From Peloplasma sp964566285 (lineage in GTDB: Bacteria; Bacillota_I; Bacilli_A; Acholeplasmatales; Acholeplasmataceae): a stretch of DNA of 64,000 nucleotides. Positions 53,017 to 61,373 of the stretch are shown here, in pieces. The stretch's first letter is position 1; every line of letters begins with the position of its first letter. The notes beneath the pieces are model-generated. The model made no database searches. It worked only from the letters and a program-made list of their open reading frames with translations, and was not told where the DNA came from. Where the stretch lies: positions 12,224 through 76,223 of the forward strand of contig CAZMIG010000011.1 in the NCBI GenBank assembly GCA_964566285.1, given 5' to 3'. The position numbers were made by a program, and so were the translations under genes.

Positions 53017-53038
53017 AAAAGGAACCTGCGTTCCTTTT
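53017..53038 (-). terminator. Rho-independent terminator of the nadD-nadE-mnmA operon
   Basis: AAAAGGAAC and GTTCCTTTT form a perfect nine-base stem; on the minus strand a run of T follows. It overlaps the mnmA stop codon. Confidence 0.85.
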
Positions 53039-54164
53039 AACTATATTGTCTTACTTTTTTATCAAGATAAGCTTCTTGAATAAATCCAGCACCTAAACAG
53101 ACATCCCCTTGATAAAAAGCACATACTTGACCAGGTGTAACTGAGCGAATTTTTTGGGGATAAGAAACTAATATTGTTTGATAATCTATCCACTTAACTG
53201 AAACTGGATGATCTTTTTGTCTATATCTAAATTTTGCAGTCATCTGACCATCAATTTTAGGACCTCTCCAAATTACATCTGTAATCAGCGCTTCGTCTGA
53301 AAATAAATGAGGATGCTGATCATCTGGTTCAACATAAAGTGTATTTGTCTTTAAATCCTTACCCACCACATACCAAGCATTCGTACCTTCTTTAGAACCA
53401 CCAATACCCAATCCTTTTCTTTGTCCTATCGTATAATGCATTAATCCTCTATGCTCTTTCATATAAGTACCATCGAGTCTTTTCATTTGTCCGGGTTGCG
53501 CAGGTAGATAATTATTTAAAAATTCATTGAAATGTCTTTCTCCAATAAAACAAATACCCGTAGAATCTTTTTTAGTTGCCGTTGCTAAATCTTGTTCAAG
53601 TGCAATTTTTCTCACTTCTTTTTTGTCTAAATGTCCAATTGGAAAAAGTACATTTTTTAGTTGTTCTTCTTTGAGTTGTGACAAAAAATAAGTTTGATCT
53701 TTGTTATTGTCATGCGCTCTTTTTAATACGGGATAAGATCCTGAAAGATCAACTTGTGCATAATGACCCATGGCAATATAATCAGGTTTGAATTTTTTTG
53801 CATAGTCTACAAATGCTTTAAATTTAATCTCATTATTACATAAGACATCAGGATTTGGTGTTCTATTTTTTTTATATTCATCAAGAAAATATGAGAAAAC
53901 TCTATCCCAATAATCTTCAATAAAATCAACTTTATGTAATTTAATCCCTAATTTATTTGCTACTAATAAAGCATCTTGGTAATCCTTTTCTTGTTCGCAT
54001 ATTTCATCATATGCTGTTGGGTTCCCTAAAATATCATGATTTATTGCACTATCCCAATTACGCATAAAAACGGCTTCAACTTCATAGCCGTCTTTCTGAA
54101 GTAGATATGCAGCAACACTGCTATCCACACCTCCACTTAAACCAATAATTACTTTTTTCTTCAT
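53037..54164 (-). CDS. mnmA: tRNA-specific 2-thiouridylase MnmA
   Basis: MnmA thiolates U34 of tRNAs for Lys, Glu and Gln. The ATP-binding PP-loop is LSGGVDSS at residues 9-16, and the two catalytic cysteines are C109 (DVLCNNEIKF) and C205 (TGICFIGERHF). Its 375-residue length and C-terminal barrel-like domain (VTPGQVCAFYQGDVCLGAG) fit the family. ATGA overlap with the nadE stop codon shows coupled translation. It is the last gene of an operon with nadD and nadE. Confidence 0.95.
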   Translation of the reverse strand: MKKKVIIGLSGGVDSSVAAYLLQKDGYEVEAVFMRNWDSAINHDILGNPTAYDEICEQEKDYQDALLVANKLGIKLHKVDFIEDYWDRVFSYFLDEYKKNRTPNPDVLCNNEIKFKAFVDYAKKFKPDYIAMGHYAQVDLSGSYPVLKRAHDNNKDQTYFLSQLKEEQLKNVLFPIGHLDKKEVRKIALEQDLATATKKDSTGICFIGERHFNEFLNNYLPAQPGQMKRLDGTYMKEHRGLMHYTIGQRKGLGIGGSKEGTNAWYVVGKDLKTNTLYVEPDDQHPHLFSDEALITDVIWRGPKIDGQMTAKFRYRQKDHPVSVKWIDYQTILVSYPQKIRSVTPGQVCAFYQGDVCLGAGFIQEAYLDKKVRQYS

Positions 54165-56026
54165 GCTTCTACTTTCTTTTTTACATCGCTCGGCATCCTA
54201 TATTGACCTCTAGGTGATAGACTAATACCTAATATTTTAGGTCCTTCGGGAAGCGTTGTTCTTTTAAATTGTTGTGTGTAAAACCGCTTAAAAAAGCGAT
54301 TTACATAATGTAGGGCTTCACTGTGTTCAAATTGAAAAGCTTGTTCAACTAACCAAATAATTTTCTTTTCGTCAGCACCTTGTTCAAGGTGATGAAATAA
54401 GATAAAGTCATTCACATCATAGCGACCAATTGCTTTTTCAGTTTCTTGATTTTCTAGCAACTCGGGTGTGATTGGTGCTTTCAATATTCTATCTAAAACA
54501 GTAAATAATTCTTTATATTGATGCTTAGCATGATAACTAATTATATGTTGTACCCAGGTTTTAGGTAAACCCGCATTAACTGCATACATGCTCATTTGAT
54601 CTCCGTTATAGGTCATCCAACCCATAGCAATTTCTGATAAGTCACCAGTTCCTAAAACAAAGCCCCCATGCATATTTGCTAAATCCATAAGAATGAGTGT
54701 TCTAATACGTGCTTGAGCATTCTCATATGTCACATCTTTTTCTTCATGTTGAATTGTTTTAAGATGTTGGTCGACAGATTCCATGATTGGGATCTCCATC
54801 ATAGTTACACCTAGTCCTTCCATTAAACGAATAGCGGCTGATTTACTATTCTTGGAAGTTACATGAGCTGGCATTGTTACAGCAATAATATCTTTTGGGC
54901 TCTTGCTCAATTTCAACATTGCTTGATGACTAACAAGTAAAGCAAGCGCGGAATCAAGACCTCCCGATATACCAATTACTATTTTCTTTGAACCTTCAGG
55001 AAGTGATTGTAGTCTTTTCACCAAACCAAATACTTGAAGATTATTAGCTAATTCTAAATCTTCTAAGCTTAATGGATTAGTGATGAATGGTTTTTGATTG
55101 ATAGGTTGTTCAAAAATATATGATTTTGAATTTTCAAATACAACTGGAATAAATTGGTATTGATTTTGAATCAACATATGCATATCTCTATACGTACTAT
55201 CTTGTCTCTTTTGATAATTTATAGCACTGATATCAATATCCGCAGTAAGGACAGTTGAATCAGTATCAAATGAAGTACTTTCAGCAACCATTATTCCTTG
55301 ATTAGCAATGATTTTTTGACTTGAATATACAACTTCTGAACTCGATTCAAAATGACCAGAACTCGTATAAACATAAGCTGCCATTTGCTTTCTTGAATGA
55401 TCTAAGACCAAATGTCTTCTTACCGTCGGTCTACCCACACGTTCAGTGGATGCAGATAGATTAAAAAACAAATTACCACCTGCAAGACTCATATCATCAC
55501 TTGGACTATATGCTGCCCATAAATCTTGGCAAATTTCAACACCGAATCGAATACTATTTTCTGCATCTTCAAATATAAGATAACCAAATGGAACTTGTTC
55601 ATTAAATAATTTAATATCTTTCATCGTTGTCTTAAATCCAGAATGAAACCATCTTTTTTCATAGAACTCTTGATAATTTGGTAAATAATGTTTAGGAACG
55701 ATACCTAAGATTTTCTTTTTTTGAATCACAACTGCGCAATTATATAAAATGCCATAAAGATCAAGAGGTACTCCTAAGATATAGACACCTTGATAATTCG
55801 TTTTTTGAATAATATCAGATAGCGCATTTTTTGCTTCAGAAATAAATGACTCTTGATAGAAGAGATCGCTGGATGTATATCCGGTTATTGTTAACTCGGG
55901 AAAAACAATAATGCTAGCTTTTGTTTTAGCTAAAATAGATAAAATCTCATGTTTGTTGTGTTCAATGTCACCTACATTAATTTGTGGTGTTGCTGCTGCT
56001 ACTTTGAGAAAACCATATTTAAACAT
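54161..56026 (-). CDS. nadE: Glutamine-dependent NAD+ synthetase
   Basis: The last step of NAD synthesis, amidation of nicotinate adenine dinucleotide. An N-terminal CN-hydrolase (glutaminase) domain has the catalytic triad E44 (FPELTITGY), K112 (VPKHYLPN) and C166 (VEICQDLW). The C-terminal synthetase domain starts around residue 325 and has the P-loop-like GISGGLDSALALL. Length 621 matches the two-domain type. AAGGAG precedes ATG 56026. The gene overlaps nadD by eight bases and mnmA by four. Confidence 0.95.
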   Translation of the reverse strand: MFKYGFLKVAAATPQINVGDIEHNKHEILSILAKTKASIIVFPELTITGYTSSDLFYQESFISEAKNALSDIIQKTNYQGVYILGVPLDLYGILYNCAVVIQKKKILGIVPKHYLPNYQEFYEKRWFHSGFKTTMKDIKLFNEQVPFGYLIFEDAENSIRFGVEICQDLWAAYSPSDDMSLAGGNLFFNLSASTERVGRPTVRRHLVLDHSRKQMAAYVYTSSGHFESSSEVVYSSQKIIANQGIMVAESTSFDTDSTVLTADIDISAINYQKRQDSTYRDMHMLIQNQYQFIPVVFENSKSYIFEQPINQKPFITNPLSLEDLELANNLQVFGLVKRLQSLPEGSKKIVIGISGGLDSALALLVSHQAMLKLSKSPKDIIAVTMPAHVTSKNSKSAAIRLMEGLGVTMMEIPIMESVDQHLKTIQHEEKDVTYENAQARIRTLILMDLANMHGGFVLGTGDLSEIAMGWMTYNGDQMSMYAVNAGLPKTWVQHIISYHAKHQYKELFTVLDRILKAPITPELLENQETEKAIGRYDVNDFILFHHLEQGADEKKIIWLVEQAFQFEHSEALHYVNRFFKRFYTQQFKRTTLPEGPKILGISLSPRGQYRMPSDVKKKVEA

Positions 56027-56594
56027 TGTTTGACTCCTTATATAAATTATTTTGATTGATATATTTTAGAACTTCATTTGTCAGTATCGATGATCTTTTA
56101 TCTGGATTATCTCTAGCATCTGTTGATGAAACCTCATCATCAAAGTCTATCAAAGTAAAATCATGTTTGACATCATTAAACATATGATTTACATCACCTA
56201 AATGTTTATTACTCTTTCGATTCATAATAATGAATGGATATGTTGCAAGTAAATTCTGATATTTCATCCATCTTCTAACACTAGATAGATTATCCATTCC
56301 AATGACAAAATAGATGTCTTTATATGTTTTACTAAGTTCATTCAAGCTCGCATAAGTACCTTGAAACTTTTGATATGCTTCTAAATCAGAAATGGAAACT
56401 TGTTTCAATGATTCGGTCATTATTTCCAACATTTTTAATCGGTGTTTAATATCAATCAGTTCGGGTTTCAAATAATGATTGCCCACCGGTAAAATTAAAA
56501 TATGTGAATCGGGATAGATTGACAATAATTTATTTATTATATTTAGATGCGCTTTCGTCGGAGGATTAAACGAACCTCCAAACACTAAGACCAT
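56019..56594 (-). CDS. nadD: Nicotinate-nucleotide adenylyltransferase
   Basis: Transfers the adenylyl group from ATP to nicotinate mononucleotide. The nucleotidyltransferase motif GGSFNPPTKAHLNI has the characteristic HxGH-like residues, and the second motif, VSSTDARDN, corresponds to the ISSTxIR loop, with Asp-Ala in the place of the common Ile/Val-Arg. The 191-residue length is normal. It is the first gene of the nadD-nadE-mnmA unit and overlaps nadE by eight bases. Confidence 0.9.
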   Translation of the reverse strand: MVLVFGGSFNPPTKAHLNIINKLLSIYPDSHILILPVGNHYLKPELIDIKHRLKMLEIMTESLKQVSISDLEAYQKFQGTYASLNELSKTYKDIYFVIGMDNLSSVRRWMKYQNLLATYPFIIMNRKSNKHLGDVNHMFNDVKHDFTLIDFDDEVSSTDARDNPDKRSSILTNEVLKYINQNNLYKESNNV

Positions 56595-56794
56595 ATAATC
56601 ACCATACTCATTATATCATTTTTCAAAATGATATGTATACTACATATAAAACAATGGCATTAATGTATTTTGATGGGATGAATCTCAATAATGAAATGCT
56701 ACGTTGCATTTTACTTTAAATTAATTCTAAATATTGATATAATAAGAATGTAGTATTGTTTATGTAAATTATCTCTTGAAGGAGTATGATAAAA

Positions 56795-57217
56795 GTGGAT
56801 ATAAAAGAAAGATATTATCAAAGAATTAGAACTGAAAATATGCGTTTGACAAAAAGCCGTAAGGCAATGATAGAAATATTAGAAAATCAACACTTAACGT
56901 TTAAAGAAATTCAAAAAGCTTTAGCAGCTAGAGGATTCTATAATGTTTCAACAATTTATAATAATCTTGAATTTCTGGTGGATCAAAAAATCGTTGTTGA
57001 ACTTTACATCAATGATACAAAGTATTATGATCTAGCGATGGGCAATCCAATGCATAGTGCTGATAGCCATATTCATATTATGAATAAGGATACGAATACA
57101 ATCACTGAAGTCAATAGTACAGACATATTTGAATATCTAACAAATCACCCAGCTTTTAAAGATTTGGATTTAGAATATATAAGAATCATAATTTCAGCCC
57201 AAAATAAGAAAAAATAA
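56795..57217 (+). CDS. Fur family transcriptional regulator lacking cysteines
   Basis: A 140-residue metal-responsive regulator by sequence pattern. The winged-helix DNA-binding part includes LTKSRKAMIEILENQHLTFKEIQKAL and the recognition helix GFYNVSTIYNNLEFLV. The C-terminal dimer domain has HSADSHIHI in the place of the usual HHHxxC, and there is no Cys anywhere, so the structural zinc site is missing. Metal sensing may rely on the histidines only. GTG 56795 is preferred over ATG 56786 because GGAG at 56781-56784 is too close to the latter. No promoter of consensus quality is seen. Confidence 0.8.
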   Translation: MDIKERYYQRIRTENMRLTKSRKAMIEILENQHLTFKEIQKALAARGFYNVSTIYNNLEFLVDQKIVVELYINDTKYYDLAMGNPMHSADSHIHIMNKDTNTITEVNSTDIFEYLTNHPAFKDLDLEYIRIIISAQNKKK

Positions 57218-57240
57218 GCAAATCTGCTTATTTTTTTTAT
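57212..57240 (+). terminator. Rho-independent terminator
   Basis: AAATAAGCA and TGCTTATTT pair around AATC and lead into a run of T, overlapping the stop codon of the Fur-like gene. Confidence 0.78.
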
Positions 57241-57267
57241 AATCGGTTGAAAAGTTTTTTTGAACTC

Positions 57268-58164
57268 TTATTTTTTTCTTGCAACCCTTAGTTTAGCTGA
57301 TTTACAACGTGAATTCCTTTTGCATTCCTCATCTGAGGGGTAGATAGGTTTTTTTGTAATTAATTCTAGTGGAGATGTGTCATCTAGTATGATCGGTAAA
57401 TTTTTGGGAATACGCATAGTGCTATGCTCTTTAAAAAAATGTTTAACTATTCTGTCTTCTAAAGAATGAAATGAGATAACAACAAGCCTTCCATCTGGAT
57501 TTAAAATGTTTAAAGCATCTTTTAAGACTTCTTCTAACACTTTTAATTCATCATTGACAGCTATTCTTAATGCCTGAAACACTCTTTTAGCACTATGCCC
57601 TTTTTCATTATAGTTGACTTGATCAGTAATTTTCACTAATTCCATTGAAGTTGTCAATGGTCTATTTTCTATTATTTTTCTTGCAATTTTGAAACTATTT
57701 CTTTCTTCACCATAAACATAAAATATTTTTGCTAGTTCTTCAATTGAATAGGTGTTTAAGATAATCTGAGCACTTAATTCTTGCTGTTGATCCATACGCA
57801 TATCCAAATTAGCATCTTTTAAATAAGTAAATCCTCTTTTTTCATCATCAATTTGGAATGATGAGAGACCCAAATCTAATAAAAGTCCATCAATGCCATT
57901 AATATTTTCTTCATTGAGTTTTTGTTTTAAATATTTAAAATTGCTTTTAATGATTTTATAATTATCGTATTTTTTTAAAACTTCTTTTGCATACTCAATA
58001 GCAAATTCATCTTGATCAAATGCATATAAAAAACCATCTTTTAGATGATCTAAAATTAATTTGGAATGACCAGCACCACCTAGGGTTCCATCAACATAGA
58101 TACCATTAGGTTTGATATTAAGATATGAAATTGCCTCATTTAGCAATACAGTTTCATGTTTCAT
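57268..58164 (-). CDS. rsmH: 16S rRNA (cytosine-N4) methyltransferase RsmH
   Basis: RsmH methylates C1402 of 16S rRNA. The sequence has the N-terminal HETVLLNEA, SAM motif YVDGTLGGAGHSKLIL, GLLLDLGLSSFQID, the catalytic region VISFHSLEDRIVKHFF, and the C-terminal NSRCKSAKLRVARK. Length 298 is normal. GGAG is placed normally before the ATG. In most Firmicutes rsmH lies in the division and wall cluster; here it follows rpmF across a terminator and no ftsL, pbp or mur gene is near. Confidence 0.95.
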   Translation of the reverse strand: MKHETVLLNEAISYLNIKPNGIYVDGTLGGAGHSKLILDHLKDGFLYAFDQDEFAIEYAKEVLKKYDNYKIIKSNFKYLKQKLNEENINGIDGLLLDLGLSSFQIDDEKRGFTYLKDANLDMRMDQQQELSAQIILNTYSIEELAKIFYVYGEERNSFKIARKIIENRPLTTSMELVKITDQVNYNEKGHSAKRVFQALRIAVNDELKVLEEVLKDALNILNPDGRLVVISFHSLEDRIVKHFFKEHSTMRIPKNLPIILDDTSPLELITKKPIYPSDEECKRNSRCKSAKLRVARKK

Positions 58165-58235
58165 AATTTCTTCTCCATGTAATTCACATCAACTATATAT
58201 GAAATACTATTCTTTGTCAATTATTCAAAGAAAAA

Positions 58236-58256
58236 GGTGCCTGTCGGCACCCTTCC
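58236..58256 (-). terminator. Rho-independent terminator of yceD-rpmF
   Basis: GGTGCC and GGCACC form a perfect GC-rich six-base stem with loop TGTC, extended by A-T pairs. It lies just past the rpmF stop and is followed on the minus strand by T. Confidence 0.82.
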
Positions 58257-58448
58257 TTAATCCTGTTTGGATTCTTTCTTGGTTAAAACTTGTTGTCCTT
58301 TGTAATAACCACTGTTTGGTGTTACACGATGTGGTAGTGTAAATTCACCTGTTTGCGGGCAAACAACTAAGGCAGGAGCGGTCAATTTGAAATGCGTGCG
58401 ACGCTTTCTCTTAGCGGTTTTACTCGTTCTGCGAAATGGAACAGCCAT
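58257..58448 (-). CDS. rpmF: 50S ribosomal protein L32
   Basis: The 63-residue basic protein has the L32 signature MAVPFRRTSKTAKRKRR, followed by VVCPQTGEFTLPHRVTPNSGYYKG. Only one cysteine of the zinc-binding set is kept, so it is a zinc-free-type variant. AGGAGGTG precedes the ATG at eight bases. It follows the yceD gene by about 11 bases, the standard arrangement. Confidence 0.95.
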   Translation of the reverse strand: MAVPFRRTSKTAKRKRRTHFKLTAPALVVCPQTGEFTLPHRVTPNSGYYKGQQVLTKKESKQD

Positions 58449-58459
58449 CTGTTCACCTC

Positions 58460-58891
58460 CTATTTTTTCACAATCTTATCTAAATCAGCAAATGCAGGAT
58501 GTGGACTCTTTTCTTTTTCAAAAAAGGTATCTTTAGCATCTGGATGATAGATGGTATACGGTTTTTCAGATACAATGTATCCAAAGATAATATCTGTAAG
58601 CTCAAGTGGGTTTGTCAATGGATAATCGGCATCATTTGAACTGCCAAAAACGATTTCATCACTAAATCCCAATTGATATGCAACGGGTTTTAATGTTTTC
58701 GAACAAGCGAGTTCCATTTTAACATCTACAGTTAGCTTCATTAATAACTCATCTAAGACAAAATTAAGATCACAAAAGATATGTGCAGGTTCAATTGCTA
58801 ATATATCAACAATGTCTTCTATCTGTTTTGAAAAGTCATAGGTGAGTTCAAGTGAGGTTTTGTCTTTTAATTCATGTAAAGAAAATTTCAT
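58460..58891 (-). CDS. yceD: YceD/DUF177 family protein
   Basis: The 143-residue protein of the YceD family is linked to rRNA maturation and always close to rpmF. It has the N-terminal beta strand pattern and LACSKTLKPVAYQL segment, as well as the DYPLTNPLELTDIIFGYIVSEKPYTI region. The usual CxxC is reduced to a single Cys here. GAGGTG lies before the ATG. Co-transcribed with rpmF. Confidence 0.87.
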   Translation of the reverse strand: MKFSLHELKDKTSLELTYDFSKQIEDIVDILAIEPAHIFCDLNFVLDELLMKLTVDVKMELACSKTLKPVAYQLGFSDEIVFGSSNDADYPLTNPLELTDIIFGYIVSEKPYTIYHPDAKDTFFEKEKSPHPAFADLDKIVKK

Positions 58892-58977
58892 AATATCACC
58901 TCAACTAATTTATTATACATAATTATACTAGAATTGTCAATGAATTAAACATAATTTAATATGCTATAAATTCCCTA

Positions 58978-59706
58978 TTAATGAGAACGACTCTCTCTGA
59001 TTTTGTTCTTTAAAATGCTTAATATTTTTTTCTCAGTATCAGTAAGTAAAGCTGGCAAAGTATAATCCTGATGAACACGGTGATTTCTTAAATGAAAAGT
59101 GATAATTGTGCTGTCGCTCAAACCAATCTCAAGTTCAAGAGTAATATATTTAGGCTTATCAATATTATCATATTTAAGTTCTGTTTCCATGTGAATAACA
59201 TCAGAATAATTAAATTCACCTGCAATATCTGTAGCTATATTGCCATTTCTATGATCAATATTAGCACGATAATAGAAAAGCGAACTTTTACCGAAAAATA
59301 GAAGATAAACTAATGCTTGATCATACATCATTGAAAATGTACCATCTTCTTTTTTGTCCAAACGGTAACTTACGCGTGATCCATGTTTAAAGGCATCGGG
59401 TACCGTGATAAGAATAGGAGCGCTATAATCAAATTTTTGAATACTAGAAAGTTGATGAGCTCTTTCAATGACATTGGCGTAATCGGCTTTGACCATTTCG
59501 TCATAGGTGTTTAAAAATCTTCCTGAGAATTTCTTGAAATATTTAGCGGTTACTTTTGAACGAGATTTTGCTTTTTTAGGTTTTTTTACTTTTGGAGCTT
59601 TGACTTTACGTACTTTTTCTTCTGGTTCATCATCAAAATCAAGCTTGTTTTTTTTAACTTTTTTTTCTTTTGGTTCTTTTTGAACTTTTTCCTTCTTTTC
59701 TTTCAT
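58978..59706 (-). CDS. Lysine-rich N-terminus protein of unknown function
   Basis: A 242-residue protein in two parts. Residues 1-50 are almost entirely Lys, Glu, Pro and Val, a low-complexity, highly basic tail that could bind nucleic acid. Residues about 52-242 form an alpha-beta domain with strands such as YSAPILITVPDA and YITLELEIGLSDSTIITFHL. No catalytic motif or membrane helix is apparent and I do not recognise the family. The gene is transcribed just upstream of yceD-rpmF with about 90 bases between, so it is likely a separate unit. AGGCGG lies before the ATG. Confidence 0.6.
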   Translation of the reverse strand: MKEKKEKVQKEPKEKKVKKNKLDFDDEPEEKVRKVKAPKVKKPKKAKSRSKVTAKYFKKFSGRFLNTYDEMVKADYANVIERAHQLSSIQKFDYSAPILITVPDAFKHGSRVSYRLDKKEDGTFSMMYDQALVYLLFFGKSSLFYYRANIDHRNGNIATDIAGEFNYSDVIHMETELKYDNIDKPKYITLELEIGLSDSTIITFHLRNHRVHQDYTLPALLTDTEKKILSILKNKIRESRSH

Positions 59707-59815
59707 GTTATTACCGCCTTTCGCCTTCTATTCTATTTTAACAAAAATTTGAAGACCTAGTCAAATATTGTTTGACTTTTTAAGAAGAAATTGAGAATTT
59801 CTTCATTTAAATGAA

Positions 59816-60805
59816 TTAATCGCCTAAAATCCCCTCAAATAAGAGTTGTTTAAATTCTTCTGCTTTTGCATCAAGTATATAAGACTCGATATGATGGTGA
59901 TGTAAGACATTTTCAATCTCATCTTTTTCATATGGAATATTTTTAAATGCATTTTCAAATGATGCCAATGAGGTTTTGTCAAAAAAATCACCTTGTATTG
60001 CTATATTGTTAATCATACCATCATCCAAATCGAGTTTGATTTCATAAAGACCACCAGACATTCTTTTCTTCAAAACTTTTGTATATGATGGTTGTTTTTT
60101 ATAAATCCAATCTTTAGATTCGTATTTCTTAGCCATTTCATTAATCTCTTTTACTTCTGAAACGCTTAAGACGTATGTTTGGTTTGTTAATGTATTTTCG
60201 AAATGTTTAATTAATTGCTCTTGAGATAAACCATTTAGATATGGTTTTAAATTTGTGACTCTTGAACGAACACTATCTATACCTTTAGAAACAAGTTTTT
60301 CATCACTCGGGCTGATTGCTCTAACCATTGTTTCTAAATCACAATCATAAAGAAATGTCCCATGCATTAACATGCCATATTTATTTTGTAAAAATGCATT
60401 CCCTGAAATTTTTTTGCCTTCATAAAGTAAATCATTTCTTCCACTAAATTCAATATCAACATTCAATAATTTCATCGAATCAATAATTTTTGAAAGATAT
60501 GTTTTAAATGTAAATTGTTTGTTCGTTTTTTTTGTAATAATTGAAAACATGGTGTTACGATGATCCGCATAAACACACCCTCCACCTGTTGGTCTTCTAT
60601 AGATATCAATATGTTTTTGTCTTAGAAAATCCAAATTAACTTCGTTTTCTATGACTTGATTTTTACCAATTACCACGCCATGAATTTCCCAAGTAAAAAA
60701 ATATGTTTCATCGTCTTTTAATAAATTTTTTAGAATATATTCTTCAAGAGCAAAATAAAAATATGGTTTTAATTGACCCTCGTTTTGGTGTCTAACCAAA
60801 ATCAT
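59816..60805 (-). CDS. lplA: Lipoate-protein ligase
   Basis: Ligates free lipoate to lipoyl domains with ATP. The N-terminal catalytic part has the motif RRPTGGGCVYADHRN, the lysine-containing GKKISGNAF, and HGTFLYDCDL. A C-terminal accessory domain (about 240-329) is present, as in LplA of E. coli. AGGAGG lies eight bases before ATG 60805; the TTG at 60811 is less likely. No lipoyl-dependent dehydrogenase gene is in the window. Salvage of lipoate, rather than synthesis, fits a Mollicutes-like lifestyle. Confidence 0.9.
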   Translation of the reverse strand: MILVRHQNEGQLKPYFYFALEEYILKNLLKDDETYFFTWEIHGVVIGKNQVIENEVNLDFLRQKHIDIYRRPTGGGCVYADHRNTMFSIITKKTNKQFTFKTYLSKIIDSMKLLNVDIEFSGRNDLLYEGKKISGNAFLQNKYGMLMHGTFLYDCDLETMVRAISPSDEKLVSKGIDSVRSRVTNLKPYLNGLSQEQLIKHFENTLTNQTYVLSVSEVKEINEMAKKYESKDWIYKKQPSYTKVLKKRMSGGLYEIKLDLDDGMINNIAIQGDFFDKTSLASFENAFKNIPYEKDEIENVLHHHHIESYILDAKAEEFKQLLFEGILGD

Positions 60806-60963
60806 AATCAATGCCTCCTGCTATGCTATTTGATAATCAAATTATAGCATGCTTCTCTAAGAAAGAGAAATCTTATGTTTTATATATTTTAAATACAAAA
60901 GCAATATTAATGAAGTCAAGTTCTTAAAGTGGTATAATAATTATGAATAAGGAGGATGTAAAA

Positions 60964-61365
60964 ATGTTAACTTTTTTAAAGCTATACGCTGTATCATTTA
61001 TTATTTTTTTTGCAATTGATCTTTTTTGGTTAGGTATTATAGCTAAGAAATTGTATCAAGCAGAAATCGGTCATTTATTAAAAACAGATGTTAATTGGAT
61101 TGCTGCAGTTCTCTTTTACTTATTATTCATTGGAGGTCTAGTTATATTCGTATTAATGCCTGCAGTTGAATCAGGAAATATTGTAAAGGCAATCCTATTA
61201 GGTGCTTTATTTGGATTTATTACTTACGCAACATATGACCTAACAAATCTTGCAACACTTAAAGACTGGCCATTAAAAATAACAATTATTGATTTAGTAT
61301 GGGGAACTTTTTTAGGTACATCTACAAGTACATTATCTTATCTGTTTTATAATCTAATTTTTTGA
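60964..61365 (+). CDS. DUF2177 family membrane protein
   Basis: A 133-residue integral membrane protein with four hydrophobic helices and the DUF2177 sequences AIDLFWLGIIAKKLYQ and FITYATYDLTNLATLKDWP. The function is unknown. ATG 60964 is chosen because AAGGAGG at 60949-60955 precedes it; an in-frame upstream ATG at 60943 overlaps the leader. The DAK2-DegV gene begins eight bases after its stop. Confidence 0.83.
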   Translation: MLTFLKLYAVSFIIFFAIDLFWLGIIAKKLYQAEIGHLLKTDVNWIAAVLFYLLFIGGLVIFVLMPAVESGNIVKAILLGALFGFITYATYDLTNLATLKDWPLKITIIDLVWGTFLGTSTSTLSYLFYNLIF

Positions 61366-61373
61366 GGTGAAAA

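Noticed and set aside
59784..59804. GAAGAAATT/AATTTCTTC hairpin as a terminator of the lipoate ligase gene
   Set aside because: The stem is perfect, but no T run follows on the minus strand, so it is not listed as a terminator.
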